Counted from the stretch's first letter, positions 27,892 to 41,648 are shown. The stretch: 64,000 bases of DNA from Marinihelvus sp963695135 (GCA_963695135.1 CAVOGA010000003.1:682001-746000); one strand, 5' to 3'. Made by a program: numbers and translations. The notes: generated by a model from the letters alone, not told the origin.

Positions 27892-30559
27892 CTAATCCAG
27901 GGTCTGGTGAATCGCCCGGGACAGGGCGTCCTGGGTGGCTTCATCCAGGGGCCGGCCGTCGCGCCCCGTCAGGTAGAAAGTGTCCTCGACACGATCACCG
28001 AGCGTGGCCACCATCGCGTCGTGAATGTTCACCCGGCTCGCGTGCATGGCGGCGGCCAGCTTGGACAGCAGGCCTGGCTGGTCCGTGCAGCTGATTTCCA
28101 GCTCCGTTACCTGCCCGTCCCGGCCAGCGCGGAATTTCAGTTCGGGCCGCGTCTTGAAGGGTCGCAGGCGCCGTGGCATCGGGCGCTGGACCGGGTCCAG
28201 GATCAGGCACTGGGACAATGCCTCGCCGAGCCGGTCCTGCAGCCACACCGAATCCTGCTCATCCAGTGGCTCACCGCGCCCGTTCATCAGCTGGAACAGG
28301 TCGAAGCTGCGCCCGTCGCTGCCGGTGGCAATGCGCGCGGACAGCACATCGAGGCCCATTTCGTCGAATACGGCGGTGATGCTGGCGAACAGGCCCGGGT
28401 AATCGGCGGCCACCACCAGCACCTCGCTCACCTCGCGCTCCTCGCAGGGGCGCAGGGCGACCAGCGTGGCGTCCGGTGGCACGTCCAGCACCGAGGCCGT
28501 CGCCCAGGCCAGCTGCGAGGCACTGAGACGCAAGAAACACGCTGCTGGGCAGCGTGTCCCACACGCGCTGCACCGCCTCACGGTTGTACCCTTCACTGAC
28601 CAGGCGATGCAGGGCGGTCACACGCGACTGGGCGATCGCATGCTCCCGGAACTGGGGCACCTGCGGATTCTGCGCCAGCACGCGGCAGGTCACCTGGCGC
28701 AATTCCCAGAGCAGGCCGCTTTTCCAGCTGTTCCAGAGCCTCGGACTGGTGGCGGATATGTCCGCCACGGTCAACAGGTACAGATAGTCCAGCCGCAGCT
28801 GGGTTTTCACCCTGGCCGCGAACTCCTGCACCGTGGCCGGGTCACTGATGTCCTTTTTCTGCGCGGTCTGCGACATGAGCAGGTGCTCGCGCACCAGCCA
28901 GGCCACCAGTTCGGCGTCTTCTGCGGGCAGCGGCAGGCGGCTGCAGAAGGCCATGGCGTCGATGGCCCCGAGTTCCGAATGGTCACCGCCGCGGCCCTTG
29001 GCGATGTCGTGAAACAGCGCCGCCAGGTAGAGCAGCTCGGGCTTGCGCACGCCCTGGAAGACCCGCGGGGCCTTCGGATACATGTCCCGGTACTTGCCGT
29101 AGGCAAAACGGCGCAGATTGCGGACCACGAACAGGATGTGCTGGTCCACCGTGTAGACGTGAAACAGGTCGAACTGCATGCGCCCGACGATGGCCGCAAA
29201 GTCCGGAATCAGTCGCGCCAGGACGCCGTAGCGGTTCATGCGCTGCAGCTGGCTGTAGACGCCCTGTGGCTGGCGCAGGAGCTCAAGAAACAGGCCGAGC
29301 ACCTGCTCGTCGTTCCGGTAGTCCTCGTCGACCAGGTACAGGTGATCGACGACCAGGCGGATCGTGGACGCCCGCACACCCTCGATGAATTCGTGCCGGG
29401 CCATGAGCAGGAACAGCTCCATGATCGCCAGCGGCCGCTTGACGAAAAGCTCCGGATCGCGCGCCTCCAGGTAACCATTGACCAGGCGAAAATCATCGCC
29501 GAGCGGTTCCGGCGGCAAGGCTTCCTGGTCCATGAACTCCTCGCGGAACAGCTGCAGGAGCCGCTCGTTGAGCCGCTCCAGGCGCGTGACTTCCCGGTAG
29601 TAGCCCTGCATGAAGCGCTCCACCGCCTCGTTGCTGGCCGGGTCGCCCTCGTAACCGAACCATTCGGCGATCTGGCGCTGGAAATCAAACAGGAGGCGGT
29701 CCTCCGCGCGGCGCGCCAGCAGGTGCAGGGCAAAGCGAACGCGCCACAGGTAACGCTGACCCTCGACCAGTTCCCGGTATTCGGATTCGCGGAGAAAACC
29801 ATGACGGACCAGGCCGTAGAGGTCCGTATCTCCGAAACGCCGCTTGGCCACCCAGCCCACCGTCTGGATATCACGCAAGCCGCCGGGGCCTTCCTTGATG
29901 TTGGGCTCAAGGTTGTAGGCGGTTTCTCCGAACTGCGCATAGCGCTGTTGCTGCTCTTCGAACTTGGCCCGGAAAAATTCGGCGGCGGGCCAGACGCGAT
30001 CCGGGGCAATCTCCGCTACCAGGGCGCCGTAGAGCCGCTCGGGACCGCAAAGCAGGCGCACCTCCATCAGGCTGGTGGCGGTGGCAACGTCAGCGGAGAC
30101 TTCCTCGAAGCATTGCTCGAGATTGCGCACGCTGTGGCCGAGATAGAATCCCGCATCCCACAGGACGGTGACAAACTGCTCGATCGCCTCCCGCGCCGGG
30201 CCCGGCAGCTCGTCCTGTTCGTGAAGCAGGAGGAGATCAATATCCGAGTGGGGGTGAAGCTGACCGCGACCGAAGCCGCCCACCGCGAGCAGCGCGACAC
30301 CGGCAGCTTCGGCCATCAGGCGATCCCATGCAAAACGCAGGAGTTTGTCCACCGCCCAGGCGCGCGCACTGACCAGTTGCTGGATGTCCGTGCCCGCACG
30401 AAAGCGGGCCTCCAGGTCCCGGTCCACCTGCTCCAGCGCCCGGCGCAGGCTTTTCACCACCGCGGGCGCGCTGTCGCCGGTCAGCTGATCGGTGGCGAGC
30501 AACTCACCGGCAAACGCCGGATCTGGCAGGGCATCCTGGCGGCTGGCGGTTGCCGGCAT
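27892..30559 (-). CDS. glnD: PII uridylyltransferase / uridylyl-removing enzyme, one frameshift
   Basis: GlnD senses glutamine and modifies the PII signalling protein. In order: nucleotidyltransferase domain (AVGGFGRGQLHPHSDIDLLLL), HD hydrolase domain (LAALFHDIAKGRGGDHSELGA), and two C-terminal ACT domains (VLVVAADYPGLFASITAVFDEMGL and ISCTDQPGLLSKLAAAMHASRVNIHDA). Frame changes at 28532-28533, where one extra base in a two-base run separates SSVFL from RLSASQLAWA. Corrected length is about 889 residues. ATG 30559 starts the family N-terminus and lies 11 bases after the map stop. Confidence 0.93.
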
Positions 30560-30570
30560 GACGGCTCCGC

Positions 30571-31357
30571 TCAGAGCGGGTCGCCGGGCAGGCGCGTGAG
30601 AACGTCGTAACCGTCTTCTGTCACCGCGATCGTGTGTTCCCACTGGGCCGAGAGACTGCGGTCACGGGTCACCACGGTCCAGCCGTCAGGCATCAGCCGC
30701 GTTTCGCGGCGCCCGAGGTTGACCATGGGCTCGATGGTGAACACCATGCCGGGGACGAGCACCTCACCGGTGCCCGGCCTGCCGTAGTGCAGCACCTGGG
30801 GATCCTCGTGGAAGACCTGGCCGATGCCGTGCCCGCAATATTCGCGGACCACCGAGCAACCCTGCCCCTCGGTGAAGCGCTGTATCGCATGCCCGATATC
30901 ACCCAGCCGCACACCCGGCGCGACCATCTCGATGCCCGTGGTCATCGCCTTGTAGGCAATATCGCAGACCCGCTTGGCGCGGATGGTCGGCTCCCCCACG
31001 ATGAACATCTTGCTGGTGTCGCCGTGCCAGCCATCCTTGATCACGGTGATATCGATATTGACGATGTCGCCATCCTTGAGCACCTTGTCTCCCGGGAATA
31101 CCGTGGCAGACCACGTGGTTCACCGAGGTGCAGATGGACTTCGGAAAGCCCTTGTAATTGAGCGGCGCCGGAATCGCCTGCTGTTCACGGGTGATGTAAT
31201 CGTGGCAGATCTGGTCCAGTTCACCGGTGGTAATGCCCGGTTGGACGTGTTCGCGGATCATCTTCAGCACCGTGCCGGCCATCTGGCCGGCGACGCGCAT
31301 GGCTTCGATGTCCTGCGGAGATTTCAGAATGATGCCGTTATCGCGGGGTTTGAGCAT
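30571..31357 (-). CDS. map: Methionine aminopeptidase type I, one frameshift
   Basis: Map removes the N-terminal methionine of nascent proteins. Metal-binding segments are visible: VNIDITVIKDGWHGDTSKMF, EYCGHGIGQVFHEDPQVLHYG, FTIEPMVN and SAQWEHTIAVTEDG. The frame breaks at 31091-31093, where one extra C on the plus strand turns GIPGDKVLKDGD into a shifted frame. Corrected length is about 261 residues. ATG 31357 (MLKPRDNG) is used; a TTG at 31390 lies upstream. First gene of the map-glnD-dapD group. Confidence 0.93.
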
Positions 31358-31591
31358 TTTGAGAGGGCCTTGCTTGCTATTCACTGGCAATTTTCCATTG
31401 TACCCTGCGCACGTGAAAACCGCCTGCCCCGTGGTTCACCGGACGACCATGGCTTCACGGTCAAAGCGCCACAATGGGTACAATTCTGAACAATTGCGCA
31501 ACATTTTCCGGTTTCAGGCGTCAAAGCGGGCGCCGGACGCGGATCACTGCATAACAACCATCGCGCACCAGGGAACCACCGGACCACTGTC

Positions 31592-32827
31592 ATGACTTTT
31601 GCACGCAAGTTTTTTCGCTACATCCTTCCGCTGGGCTTGATCGTCCTGTCCATTGTCGTGGTCATCGCCATGATTCGCTTCGCGGGCAGCAAACGTCCGG
31701 AACGCGTTGACAGCGGGCAGTCCGCAGTGCTGGTCGACACCATTGAGGCCCGGGCGGAATCGCTCAACTTCATTGTCAACTCGCAGGGCCCCGTGCGTCC
31801 GCGCACGGAGACCACGCTGGTCGCCGAGGTAACCGGCAAGGTGGTGCGCGTGTCACCGGATTTTGTCGCCGGCGGGTTCTTCCGCGCCGGGGAAGTACTG
31901 CTCGAAATTGATCCCAGCGACTTTGAAACCGCGGTGAAACGCGCCGAGGCGGCCCTGGCCTCGCGCCAGGCGCAGCTGGCCGACGAGAAAGCCCGCTCGG
32001 CGCAGGCGCTCAAGGACTGGCGCAACCTTGGCCGCACCGGCGAGCCGCCGCCCCTGGTCGCAAGGCAGCCCCAGCTGGCCGATGCGGAAGCCAATGTGAT
32101 GGCGGCCCAGGCCGACCTGGAAAAGGCCCGTCGTGATCTGCAGCGCACCCGCATTTCCGTACCTTATGACGGACTGGTTCGCAGCAAGCGCGTGGACATC
32201 GGCCAGTTCGTATCGGCCGGTTCCCAGCTGGGGGTTACCTTTGCCGTTGACCGGGCCGAGATCCGCCTGCCCCTGGCTTCCGCCGATCTGGCGTTTCTGA
32301 ACCTGCCTGCCGCCGCTGACCTGGAGCCGGATGCCTATCCCGCCGTCAGTCTGCAGGCGGAGGTCGGCGGTCAGACCGAACAATGGGACGCCCGGCTGAT
32401 TCGCACCGAGGGTGTCATCGACGAGAGCAGCCGCGTGCTCTACGCGGTCGCCGAGGTGGACGATCCCTACGGGCTCCTGGGCCGCAGCCAGCAACCGGAG
32501 CTGCGCATGGGTACCTTCGTACGGGCGGCCATCGAGGGTGTTCATATCGACAATGCGGTGATTCTGCCCCGCTACGTACTGCGTAACGACAATACGATCC
32601 TGGTGGCCAACCAGGAGCGGGAACTGGAAATCCGCGAGGTCACCGTGGCCCGGGCGGAACCGCAGCTGGTGTATCTGACCGGCGGCGTTGAGGGTGGCGA
32701 GCTGGTGGTGACCACCACGCTCGACGCCCCGATTCCCGGTACCCGCCTGGTCATTTCCGGAGAAACCCCGGCTCAGGACGCCGTTGCGGTGGACACGACC
32801 GAAGCGGCGCCGGTCAAGGAAGGTTGA
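31592..32827 (+). CDS. RND efflux periplasmic adaptor (membrane fusion protein)
   Basis: The 411-residue adaptor has one N-terminal membrane anchor (residues 10-30), a lipoyl-like half motif (VRPRTETTLVAEVTGKVVRVSPDFVAGGF), a helical hairpin of about 60 residues rich in Ala/Gln/Arg (EAALASRQAQLADEKARSAQ) and the second lipoyl half RTRISVPYDGLVRSKRVDIGQFV. This is the usual HlyD/AcrA layout linking the inner-membrane RND pump to an outer-membrane channel. The pump gene starts 10 bases downstream. No outer-membrane factor gene is present. Confidence 0.92.
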   Translation: MTFARKFFRYILPLGLIVLSIVVVIAMIRFAGSKRPERVDSGQSAVLVDTIEARAESLNFIVNSQGPVRPRTETTLVAEVTGKVVRVSPDFVAGGFFRAGEVLLEIDPSDFETAVKRAEAALASRQAQLADEKARSAQALKDWRNLGRTGEPPPLVARQPQLADAEANVMAAQADLEKARRDLQRTRISVPYDGLVRSKRVDIGQFVSAGSQLGVTFAVDRAEIRLPLASADLAFLNLPAAADLEPDAYPAVSLQAEVGGQTEQWDARLIRTEGVIDESSRVLYAVAEVDDPYGLLGRSQQPELRMGTFVRAAIEGVHIDNAVILPRYVLRNDNTILVANQERELEIREVTVARAEPQLVYLTGGVEGGELVVTTTLDAPIPGTRLVISGETPAQDAVAVDTTEAAPVKEG

Positions 32828-32837
32828 GGCAATACCC

Positions 32838-36054
<3,217 letters not shown>

Positions 36055-36092
36055 GTCGCTGATCGCCACGCCTCAGGCCACGATCATTGCCC

Positions 36093-36935
36093 GTGACCAT
36101 CGCCGAACAGCTGCGCGCCGCTGCCGCCCGCCTGGCGGACCGTGATGACGAGGGCGCCGCGCCGCGGCTCGAGGCGGAACTTTTGATGGCCGGCGTTCTG
36201 CAGCGCCCCCGCGCCTTTCTCTTCAGCCATGGCGATGAGCCGCTGGCAGACACCCAGGCAGCTGAATTTAGCCGCTTGCTGGACCGTCGCCTGGCCGGCG
36301 AGCCGCTCGCCTACCTGACCGGCAGCCGGTCATTCTGGACCCTGGAGCTGGCGGTGGACCCCGCGGTCCTGATTCCCCGGCAGGAAACTGAACTGCTGGT
36401 GGAAGCTGCGCTGCAGCACATGGCGGAGAATACGCCCTTGCGGGTCGTCGACCTGGGCACCGGCTCCGGGGCCATCGCACTGGCGCTGGCCGCCGAACGT
36501 CCCAATGCGGAGCTCGTGGCGACCGATATCAGCACGGCGGCGCTGGACATCGCAGGCGCCAACGCGCGGCGCAACGGACTGGAACGCGTGACCTTTCTGC
36601 ACAGTGACTGGTTTGCGGCGCTGGAAGGCCCCTTTGACCTGGTGGTGAGCAACCCGCCCTACGTGGCGGACGACGACCCGCACCTGTCCCGCGGAGATTG
36701 CCGCTTTGAACCCCGTGGCGCACTGACGCCGGGCGCCGATGCACTGCTGGCCTACCGGCGCATCGTGAGCCAGGCCCGTGAGCACCTGAACCGGGGCGGC
36801 TGGCTGCTGTTTGAGCACGGCTTCGACCAGGGTGCGGCGCTCCGCGCGCTGCTGACGGACTCGGGCTATGTACAGGTGGAGAGCCGCTGCGACCTCCAGG
36901 GCCACGAGCGGGTCACGCTCGGACAGCTGGCCTAG
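36093..36935 (+). CDS. prmC: Release factor glutamine methyltransferase
   Basis: PrmC methylates the GGQ glutamine of peptide release factors. The SAM-binding VVDLGTGSGAIALALA and the substrate motif SNPPYVADDD are diagnostic, with PRQETELLVE before them. Length of about 280 is normal. GTG 36093 is chosen; TTG 36087 is also open and neither has a strong ribosome site. Its 3' end overlaps the convergent rmuC by 4 bases. Confidence 0.94.
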   Translation: MTIAEQLRAAAARLADRDDEGAAPRLEAELLMAGVLQRPRAFLFSHGDEPLADTQAAEFSRLLDRRLAGEPLAYLTGSRSFWTLELAVDPAVLIPRQETELLVEAALQHMAENTPLRVVDLGTGSGAIALALAAERPNAELVATDISTAALDIAGANARRNGLERVTFLHSDWFAALEGPFDLVVSNPPYVADDDPHLSRGDCRFEPRGALTPGADALLAYRRIVSQAREHLNRGGWLLFEHGFDQGAALRALLTDSGYVQVESRCDLQGHERVTLGQLA

Positions 36936-38374
36936 GCGCCGTCCCCGGCGCTCTTTTCTTCTGACCCGGACGACGCATCCGGCTCGCTGTCCTGCTCCAG
37001 GGCGGCGCGATCCGGGTCATCCCTGACCACTGACAGGCGGTGCGCCCGGGATTCCTCGACCAGCCCGTCATCCAGCTGCTTGTTGTGTTTCGCGCCCAGG
37101 GCGCGGAGTTTTTCCGCCTGGCCGACCAGGTTGCCCGCCCCGCTGGTCAACTGGGAAACCGCCCCGTCATAAGCCTTGCGCGCCTGGTCCAGGCGCGCGC
37201 CCACCTGTTTGAGGTTCTCCGCGAAGCCGACAAACTTGTCGTAGAGCAAGCCGGCCCGGCTGGCAATGTCCCGCGCGTTGGCGTTCTGCTTGTGCACCAT
37301 CCACACCGAGGCCACGGTCCGCACGGTGGCCAGGAAATTGGCCGGGGACAACAATGCAACGCGTCGCTTCAGGGCGTACTCGGTCAGCGACGGGTCCTGC
37401 TGCAGGGCCGCAATCAGCGCGGACTCGATCGGCACGAACATGAGCACGAAATCCAGCGCGTTGAGCTCCTCGACGCTGGCGTAGTTCTTGTTGCTGAGGC
37501 CGTCGATGTGCGCGCGCAGGGACTTGATGTGGTTATTCAGCTCGCGTTCCCGCACGCCCTCGTCCTCGGCCGCCTGCAGCCGTGTCCAGGCGGTAAGCGA
37601 CACCTTCGAGTCCATGACGATGGTGCGACCCTCCGGCAACAGCAGCACCAGGTCGGGTTGCAACCGCTCGCCATTCTGACCGGTCACCGAGTACTGGGTG
37701 TGATAGTTCTCGCCCTTGACCAGCCCGCTGAGCTCGAGCAGTTTTTCCAGCTGCTGCTCGCCCCAGCCACCCTGGGTTTTCACATCCGTGGTCAACGCGC
37801 GCGTGAGGTTTTTTGCGTCCTCGTGCAATTGCAGGTTGAGGTTTTCCAGCTGCTTGAGTCGTTCCCGCAGCGCCGCGTGCTGCTTGAGCTCCTCCGAATG
37901 GGTGGACTCGACCCTGCCCCGGAAGGCTTCCAGGTCCTTGGTGAACGGTTTCAGCAGGCTGCCGAGCTGCTTCTCGCTCAGCTCGGTGAACTGTTTTGAG
38001 CGCTGGTCAAACACCTGCCCCGCCAGGCGCTCGAACTGCTCGCCAAGGCGTTTTTCAGCGTCGTCCAGCGCCGCCCTCTCCCGCCTGTAATGGTCCTGCT
38101 GCTCCTGCAGCCTGGTCTGCTCGACCGCCAATTCCCGCCGCGTCTCAGCCAGGGCCTGGTTCAGCTCGTCGGCGCGGACCTGGGCCAGCTGCAACGACGC
38201 TTCCCGCTCGGCCAGGCTTTCCCGCAACCCGCCGATTTCGGGTTCCGCGATCGCCCGGGCATTGTTCGCCCCGCGACGAAATGCCAGCCAGGCGAGGAAC
38301 AGGGAGACCAGCAGACCGCACAAACCGCCGATGACCAGGCTGTTGGGGTCCAGTGTTGTTATCCAGTTCTGCAT
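36932..38374 (-). CDS. rmuC: DNA recombination protein RmuC
   Basis: The 480-residue protein has one N-terminal transmembrane helix (LVIGGLCGLLVSLFLAWLAF), a long coiled coil (residues 40-190, rich in Glu/Arg/Gln) and the RmuC nuclease-like domain with KTQGGWGEQQLEKLLELSGL, DLVLLLPEGRTIVMDSKVSLTAW and YALKRRVALLSPANFLATVRTV. It limits DNA inversion events at short inverted repeats. Followed on the same strand by mazG upstream with 4 bases between. Confidence 0.95.
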   Translation of the reverse strand: MQNWITTLDPNSLVIGGLCGLLVSLFLAWLAFRRGANNARAIAEPEIGGLRESLAEREASLQLAQVRADELNQALAETRRELAVEQTRLQEQQDHYRRERAALDDAEKRLGEQFERLAGQVFDQRSKQFTELSEKQLGSLLKPFTKDLEAFRGRVESTHSEELKQHAALRERLKQLENLNLQLHEDAKNLTRALTTDVKTQGGWGEQQLEKLLELSGLVKGENYHTQYSVTGQNGERLQPDLVLLLPEGRTIVMDSKVSLTAWTRLQAAEDEGVRERELNNHIKSLRAHIDGLSNKNYASVEELNALDFVLMFVPIESALIAALQQDPSLTEYALKRRVALLSPANFLATVRTVASVWMVHKQNANARDIASRAGLLYDKFVGFAENLKQVGARLDQARKAYDGAVSQLTSGAGNLVGQAEKLRALGAKHNKQLDDGLVEESRAHRLSVVRDDPDRAALEQDSEPDASSGSEEKSAGDGA

Positions 38375-38377
38375 GAA

Positions 38378-39142
38378 TCAGCGCGTCCTTTTTACCATCT
38401 GCCAAAGCTGCTCCTGCGCATCGAGGTCAAGCGAGGCAAACGCCTCCGTGCCGCCGGCCTGCTCCTCCATCGCGCGGAACCGCTGTTCGAATTTACGGTT
38501 GGCCCGGCGCAGCGCCACGCCCGGGTCCAGTTTCAACTGGCGCGCCAGGTTGACCGCAGCGAACAGCAAATCACCCAGCTCCTCCTCGATATGATCCTGG
38601 TTGCCGCCGGCGATCGCCTGGCGTACTTCCTGCCGCTCTTCCTCGAGTTTTTCCAGCACCGGCTCCGGACCGGGCCAGTCAAAACCGGCCTGCGCGGCAC
38701 GCTTCTGCAACTTGCGGGCGCGCATCCACTCGGGCAGACCCGGGGCGACACCATCCATGAGACTGGTCAGGCCCGCAGCCTGGCGTTCGGCCGCCTTGCT
38801 TTCTTCCCAGGCGCGCGTCTGCGCCTCGGCGTTGTCCACGCTGGCATCAGCAAAGACATGCGGGTGGCGCCGCTCCATCTTGTCGCTGATTGCGGCCTCC
38901 ACGTCGGCGAAGGCGAACAGGCCCTGCTCATCGGCGATCTGCGCATGAAACACCACCTGCAGCAGCAGATCGCCCAGTTCGTCGCACAGGTCCTCCGCGT
39001 CGCCGCGCTCAATCGCATCAGCGACTTCGTAGGCCTCCTCGATCGTATAGGGCGCGATGGTCTCGAAGGTCTGCTCAAGGTCCCAGGGGCACCCGTTTTC
39101 CGGATCGCGCAGCCGCCGCATGATGCCCAGAAGTCGTTCCAT
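38378..39142 (-). CDS. mazG: Nucleoside triphosphate pyrophosphohydrolase MazG
   Basis: The 254-residue protein contains two MazG domains. The first has DPENGCPWDLEQTFETIAPYT, EEAYEVADAIERGD and CDELGDLLLQVVFH, the metal-binding E-x-x-E / E-x-x-D pattern; the second has EEERQEVRQAI and EEELGDLLFAAVN. It hydrolyses aberrant or excess (d)NTPs and (p)ppGpp-related nucleotides. Its ATG overlaps the last base of the sensor kinase stop, so it may be cotranscribed with the two-component system. Confidence 0.95.
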   Translation of the reverse strand: MERLLGIMRRLRDPENGCPWDLEQTFETIAPYTIEEAYEVADAIERGDAEDLCDELGDLLLQVVFHAQIADEQGLFAFADVEAAISDKMERRHPHVFADASVDNAEAQTRAWEESKAAERQAAGLTSLMDGVAPGLPEWMRARKLQKRAAQAGFDWPGPEPVLEKLEEERQEVRQAIAGGNQDHIEEELGDLLFAAVNLARQLKLDPGVALRRANRKFEQRFRAMEEQAGGTEAFASLDLDAQEQLWQMVKRTR

Positions 39143-40545
39143 CAGTTGCTGTCCCCTATTGCCAAATGACCCGCGGGAATTATGACCGAGACCTCGGCCC
39201 CGCCGAGCGGGGATTGGCCGAAGCTCAGACGCCCACCATAGGCGCTGGCGATCTCTGCAACAATGTTCAATCCCAGGCCATGGCCCTCCACGGCCCGCTC
39301 ATCGCCACGCAGACCCCGTTGCACCAGGCCCTCCAGGCTCACCGGCTGTCCGTCGTTGCCCACGACCAGTTCCAGGCCGGGGCGCGGACCCGCGCCGACA
39401 GCGCGCGCCTCGAGCCGCACCTGTCCCGCGCCATACTTGCAGGCGTTGTCCAACAGGTTACCCGCCAGTTCCATCAGGTCGCGTTCCTCGCCGAAAAACA
39501 CCAGGCCGGGTTCCATGATGCACTGCAGGTTTCGCAAATCCTGAGAATGCACCTTGCGCAGGGATGCGGCCAGCCGCTCCACCACGGGCGCGACCGGTAA
39601 GGGGGCAGCCAGGGCGCGGCGGGTGCCGGCCGCAGCGCGCTCCAGGCGCGTGGCGATTAGCAGCTCCATGTCGCTCAGCGCCTGGCGCCGGGCCGGATCG
39701 GAGTCCGGGTTGGCCTTGAGCACCGCCAGCGGGGTTTTCAGGCTATGCGCCAGCGAGTCCAGGGCGTCGCGATACCGCGCCTGGTTGGCCTGTTCCGAGG
39801 CCAGCAGGTGATCCACGTTGCGCGTGAGCGGCTCCAACTCGCGGGGATAGGGCCCGGCAAGACGGCTGGTCCGTCCCGCCTCGACGTTTGCCACATCCAG
39901 GGCCACCTTCTTCAGCGGGCGCAGGCTGATGGCGGAAAACAGCAGCTGCGCCAGCGCCAGCAGCAGTGCTGCCGCCCCCAGGGACTGCCAGAGCCCGGTG
40001 CGAAAGGAGGCCAGCGCGGGCGCGAGGCGTTCGCGATCGACCAGCACGGCAACGGTCACCGGTTCGACCTGGTCGTCCGGCAGTTGCCAGTCCAGGCCGA
40101 AGGTGATCTGAAAAAACGGACTGTCATCCGGCGCCTGGAAGCGTGTCATGCCGGCCGGCTCGGCGGGCACTTCCGGCAAGGCAACGCCAAGAACCGAGGG
40201 CGATTTCCAGCTGTCTCGCAGACCCTGGATCACCCCGTAAACACCGCTGTCCGGCTGCAGCAGCAGCGGGTCCGCGGGGGCGACACCCAGGCGGATCTCA
40301 CCGTCCGGATCGACCTCCATGGCCGCCATCAGGCTATACGCCCAGGTTTCCATCTGCTGCTGCAGGCCGACCTGCGCACTGCGCTGGTAGGCCGCGTCCA
40401 GCGCCACGCCAACGGCGCCCAGTGAAATCACCAGCGTCAGGGACGCGAGCAGGGTCAGCCGCAGGCGCAGGGACGCGGGCCTGCGCGGCCCGGCAGCCCG
40501 CCCGGAAACCCGACCGGAAACCCGAGGTGAACCGGTTTCGCTCAT
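39142..40545 (-). CDS. PhoQ-like sensor histidine kinase
   Basis: The kinase of about 467 residues has two membrane helices (about 28-50 and 185-205) flanking a periplasmic sensor of about 130 residues, then HAMP-like and catalytic domains. The phosphorylated histidine H267 lies in DSLAHSLKTPLAVL, the PhoQ-type H box. ATP-binding blocks are NLLDNACKYG and GHGLGLNIVAEIASAYGG. The sensor is acidic (VDPDGEIR, PDDSPFF, LPDDQVEP), compatible with divalent-cation or antimicrobial-peptide sensing as in PhoQ, but ligand is inference. ATG 40545 is used; a GTG at 40581 is also open. It follows its regulator closely. Confidence 0.88.
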   Translation of the reverse strand: MSETGSPRVSGRVSGRAAGPRRPASLRLRLTLLASLTLVISLGAVGVALDAAYQRSAQVGLQQQMETWAYSLMAAMEVDPDGEIRLGVAPADPLLLQPDSGVYGVIQGLRDSWKSPSVLGVALPEVPAEPAGMTRFQAPDDSPFFQITFGLDWQLPDDQVEPVTVAVLVDRERLAPALASFRTGLWQSLGAAALLLALAQLLFSAISLRPLKKVALDVANVEAGRTSRLAGPYPRELEPLTRNVDHLLASEQANQARYRDALDSLAHSLKTPLAVLKANPDSDPARRQALSDMELLIATRLERAAAGTRRALAAPLPVAPVVERLAASLRKVHSQDLRNLQCIMEPGLVFFGEERDLMELAGNLLDNACKYGAGQVRLEARAVGAGPRPGLELVVGNDGQPVSLEGLVQRGLRGDERAVEGHGLGLNIVAEIASAYGGRLSFGQSPLGGAEVSVIIPAGHLAIGDSN

Positions 40546-40561
40546 ACGCTCACCGGCCGCT

Positions 40562-41260
40562 TCACTCACCCATTGCGTCACCCTGGAGCGCGCGCTGATT
40601 CAGGCGGTAGCCGCGCCCCCTGAGCGTTTCTATCGGCTTGATCGTGCCCTCCGGATCCAGCTTCTTGCGCAGCCGGCCGACAAACACCTCGATCACATTG
40701 CTGTCCCGGTCAGCGTCTTCCTCGTAAATGTGCTCGCTGAGGGTGGTCTTGGTCACGACCTGGTCAGGGTGCAGGGCCAGGTATTCGATCACCTTGTATT
40801 CGAACGTGGTGAGTTCCACCTCTTTGCCCGCCATGGCCACGCGCTGCGCGGAAAGGTCGATGCTCAGCGGCCCCAGACTGACTTCAGGCTGCGCGTGGCC
40901 GGCGGCGCGGCGCAGCAGGGCGCTGACCCGGGCTGTGAGTTCCTGCGGGTGGAACGGCTTGGTCAGGTAATCATCGGCGCCCGCTTCGAGCCCGGCGACC
41001 TTGTCCTGCCAGTCGGCCCGGGCGGTCAGGACCAGGATGGGAAACTGCCGCCCCGATGCGCGAAGTTTGCGAATCAGCTCCAGGCCCGAAAGCCCTGGCA
41101 GTCCCAGGTCAATCACCGCCAGGTCGACGGGGTACTCCTCGCCGTAATACAGCCCTTCCACGCCATCGGCAGTCAGGTCCACGGCGTAACCGGCGTCGCG
41201 CAGCAGCTCCGCCACAGAGGCCTGCAGTGCCGGGTCGTCTTCAACGATCAATACACGCAT
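40562..41260 (-). CDS. OmpR/PhoP-like response regulator
   Basis: This 232-residue transcription regulator has a receiver domain with phosphoacceptor D51 (LAVIDLGLPG), conserved acidic pair ED at 7-8 and lysine in DYLTKPF, then a winged-helix OmpR-type DNA-binding domain (TFEYKVIEYLALHPDQVVTKTTLSEHIY, VIEVFVGRLRKKLD). It is closest in pattern to PhoP/QseB. It is upstream of the PhoQ-like kinase and downstream of a PepSY gene, a common three-gene order. The eptA-like gene elsewhere in the window is a plausible target, not shown. Confidence 0.92.
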   Translation of the reverse strand: MRVLIVEDDPALQASVAELLRDAGYAVDLTADGVEGLYYGEEYPVDLAVIDLGLPGLSGLELIRKLRASGRQFPILVLTARADWQDKVAGLEAGADDYLTKPFHPQELTARVSALLRRAAGHAQPEVSLGPLSIDLSAQRVAMAGKEVELTTFEYKVIEYLALHPDQVVTKTTLSEHIYEEDADRDSNVIEVFVGRLRKKLDPEGTIKPIETLRGRGYRLNQRALQGDAMGE

Positions 41261-41272
41261 CGGTCGTTTTCC

Positions 41273-41504
41273 TCAGCTGTCTTCCGGTACCCGGACGGTT
41301 TTGACCACCCCTTCTGCGGTGATCACCCTGATCTCGTGCACGCGCTTGCCGTCACGGGTCACGGTTTTGGCCGACAACACGCGCGCGTCGTATTCCTCGG
41401 CGACCTTGCGCGCCGCATCCTCCAGGGTGATTCCCCAGGCAGGCAGGACCATCTACCGCGCTGAGCGCGGCGGCAAGCAGGCCTGTTATCCAATGTTTGA
41501 ACAT
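41273..41504 (-). CDS. Small exported PepSY-domain protein, frameshift
   Basis: Not visible as one open frame. From ATG 41504 a signal-peptide-like start (MFKHWITGLLAAALSAV) is encoded. One extra base at 41453-41456 then shifts to the frame that reads GITLEDAARKVAEEYDARVL and TVTRDGKRVHEIRVITAEG and ends VPEDS at TGA 41273. The second part is a classical single PepSY module. An internal ATG at 41452 could start a leaderless version. Such genes often sit next to PhoPQ-like systems and may be periplasmic inhibitors or modulators. The corrected length is about 76 residues. Confidence 0.75.
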
Positions 41505-41648
41505 GAGCGGAATTCTAATGCATGAGGCTGAACCCGTTCTGAACCGGCAGGGCGCTGCGTGCGCCGCAAGGCGCCCGTGGACACGCTTTCACACGGAATT
41601 GGTCAGGCTGCGCCTAAAGCTGGCTTGTTTTACCCGGGCCTGCAAGCC

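Noticed and set aside
28466..30610. A 714-codon plus-strand frame over glnD
   Set aside because: It lies opposite clear GlnD domains and shows no recognisable family motif.
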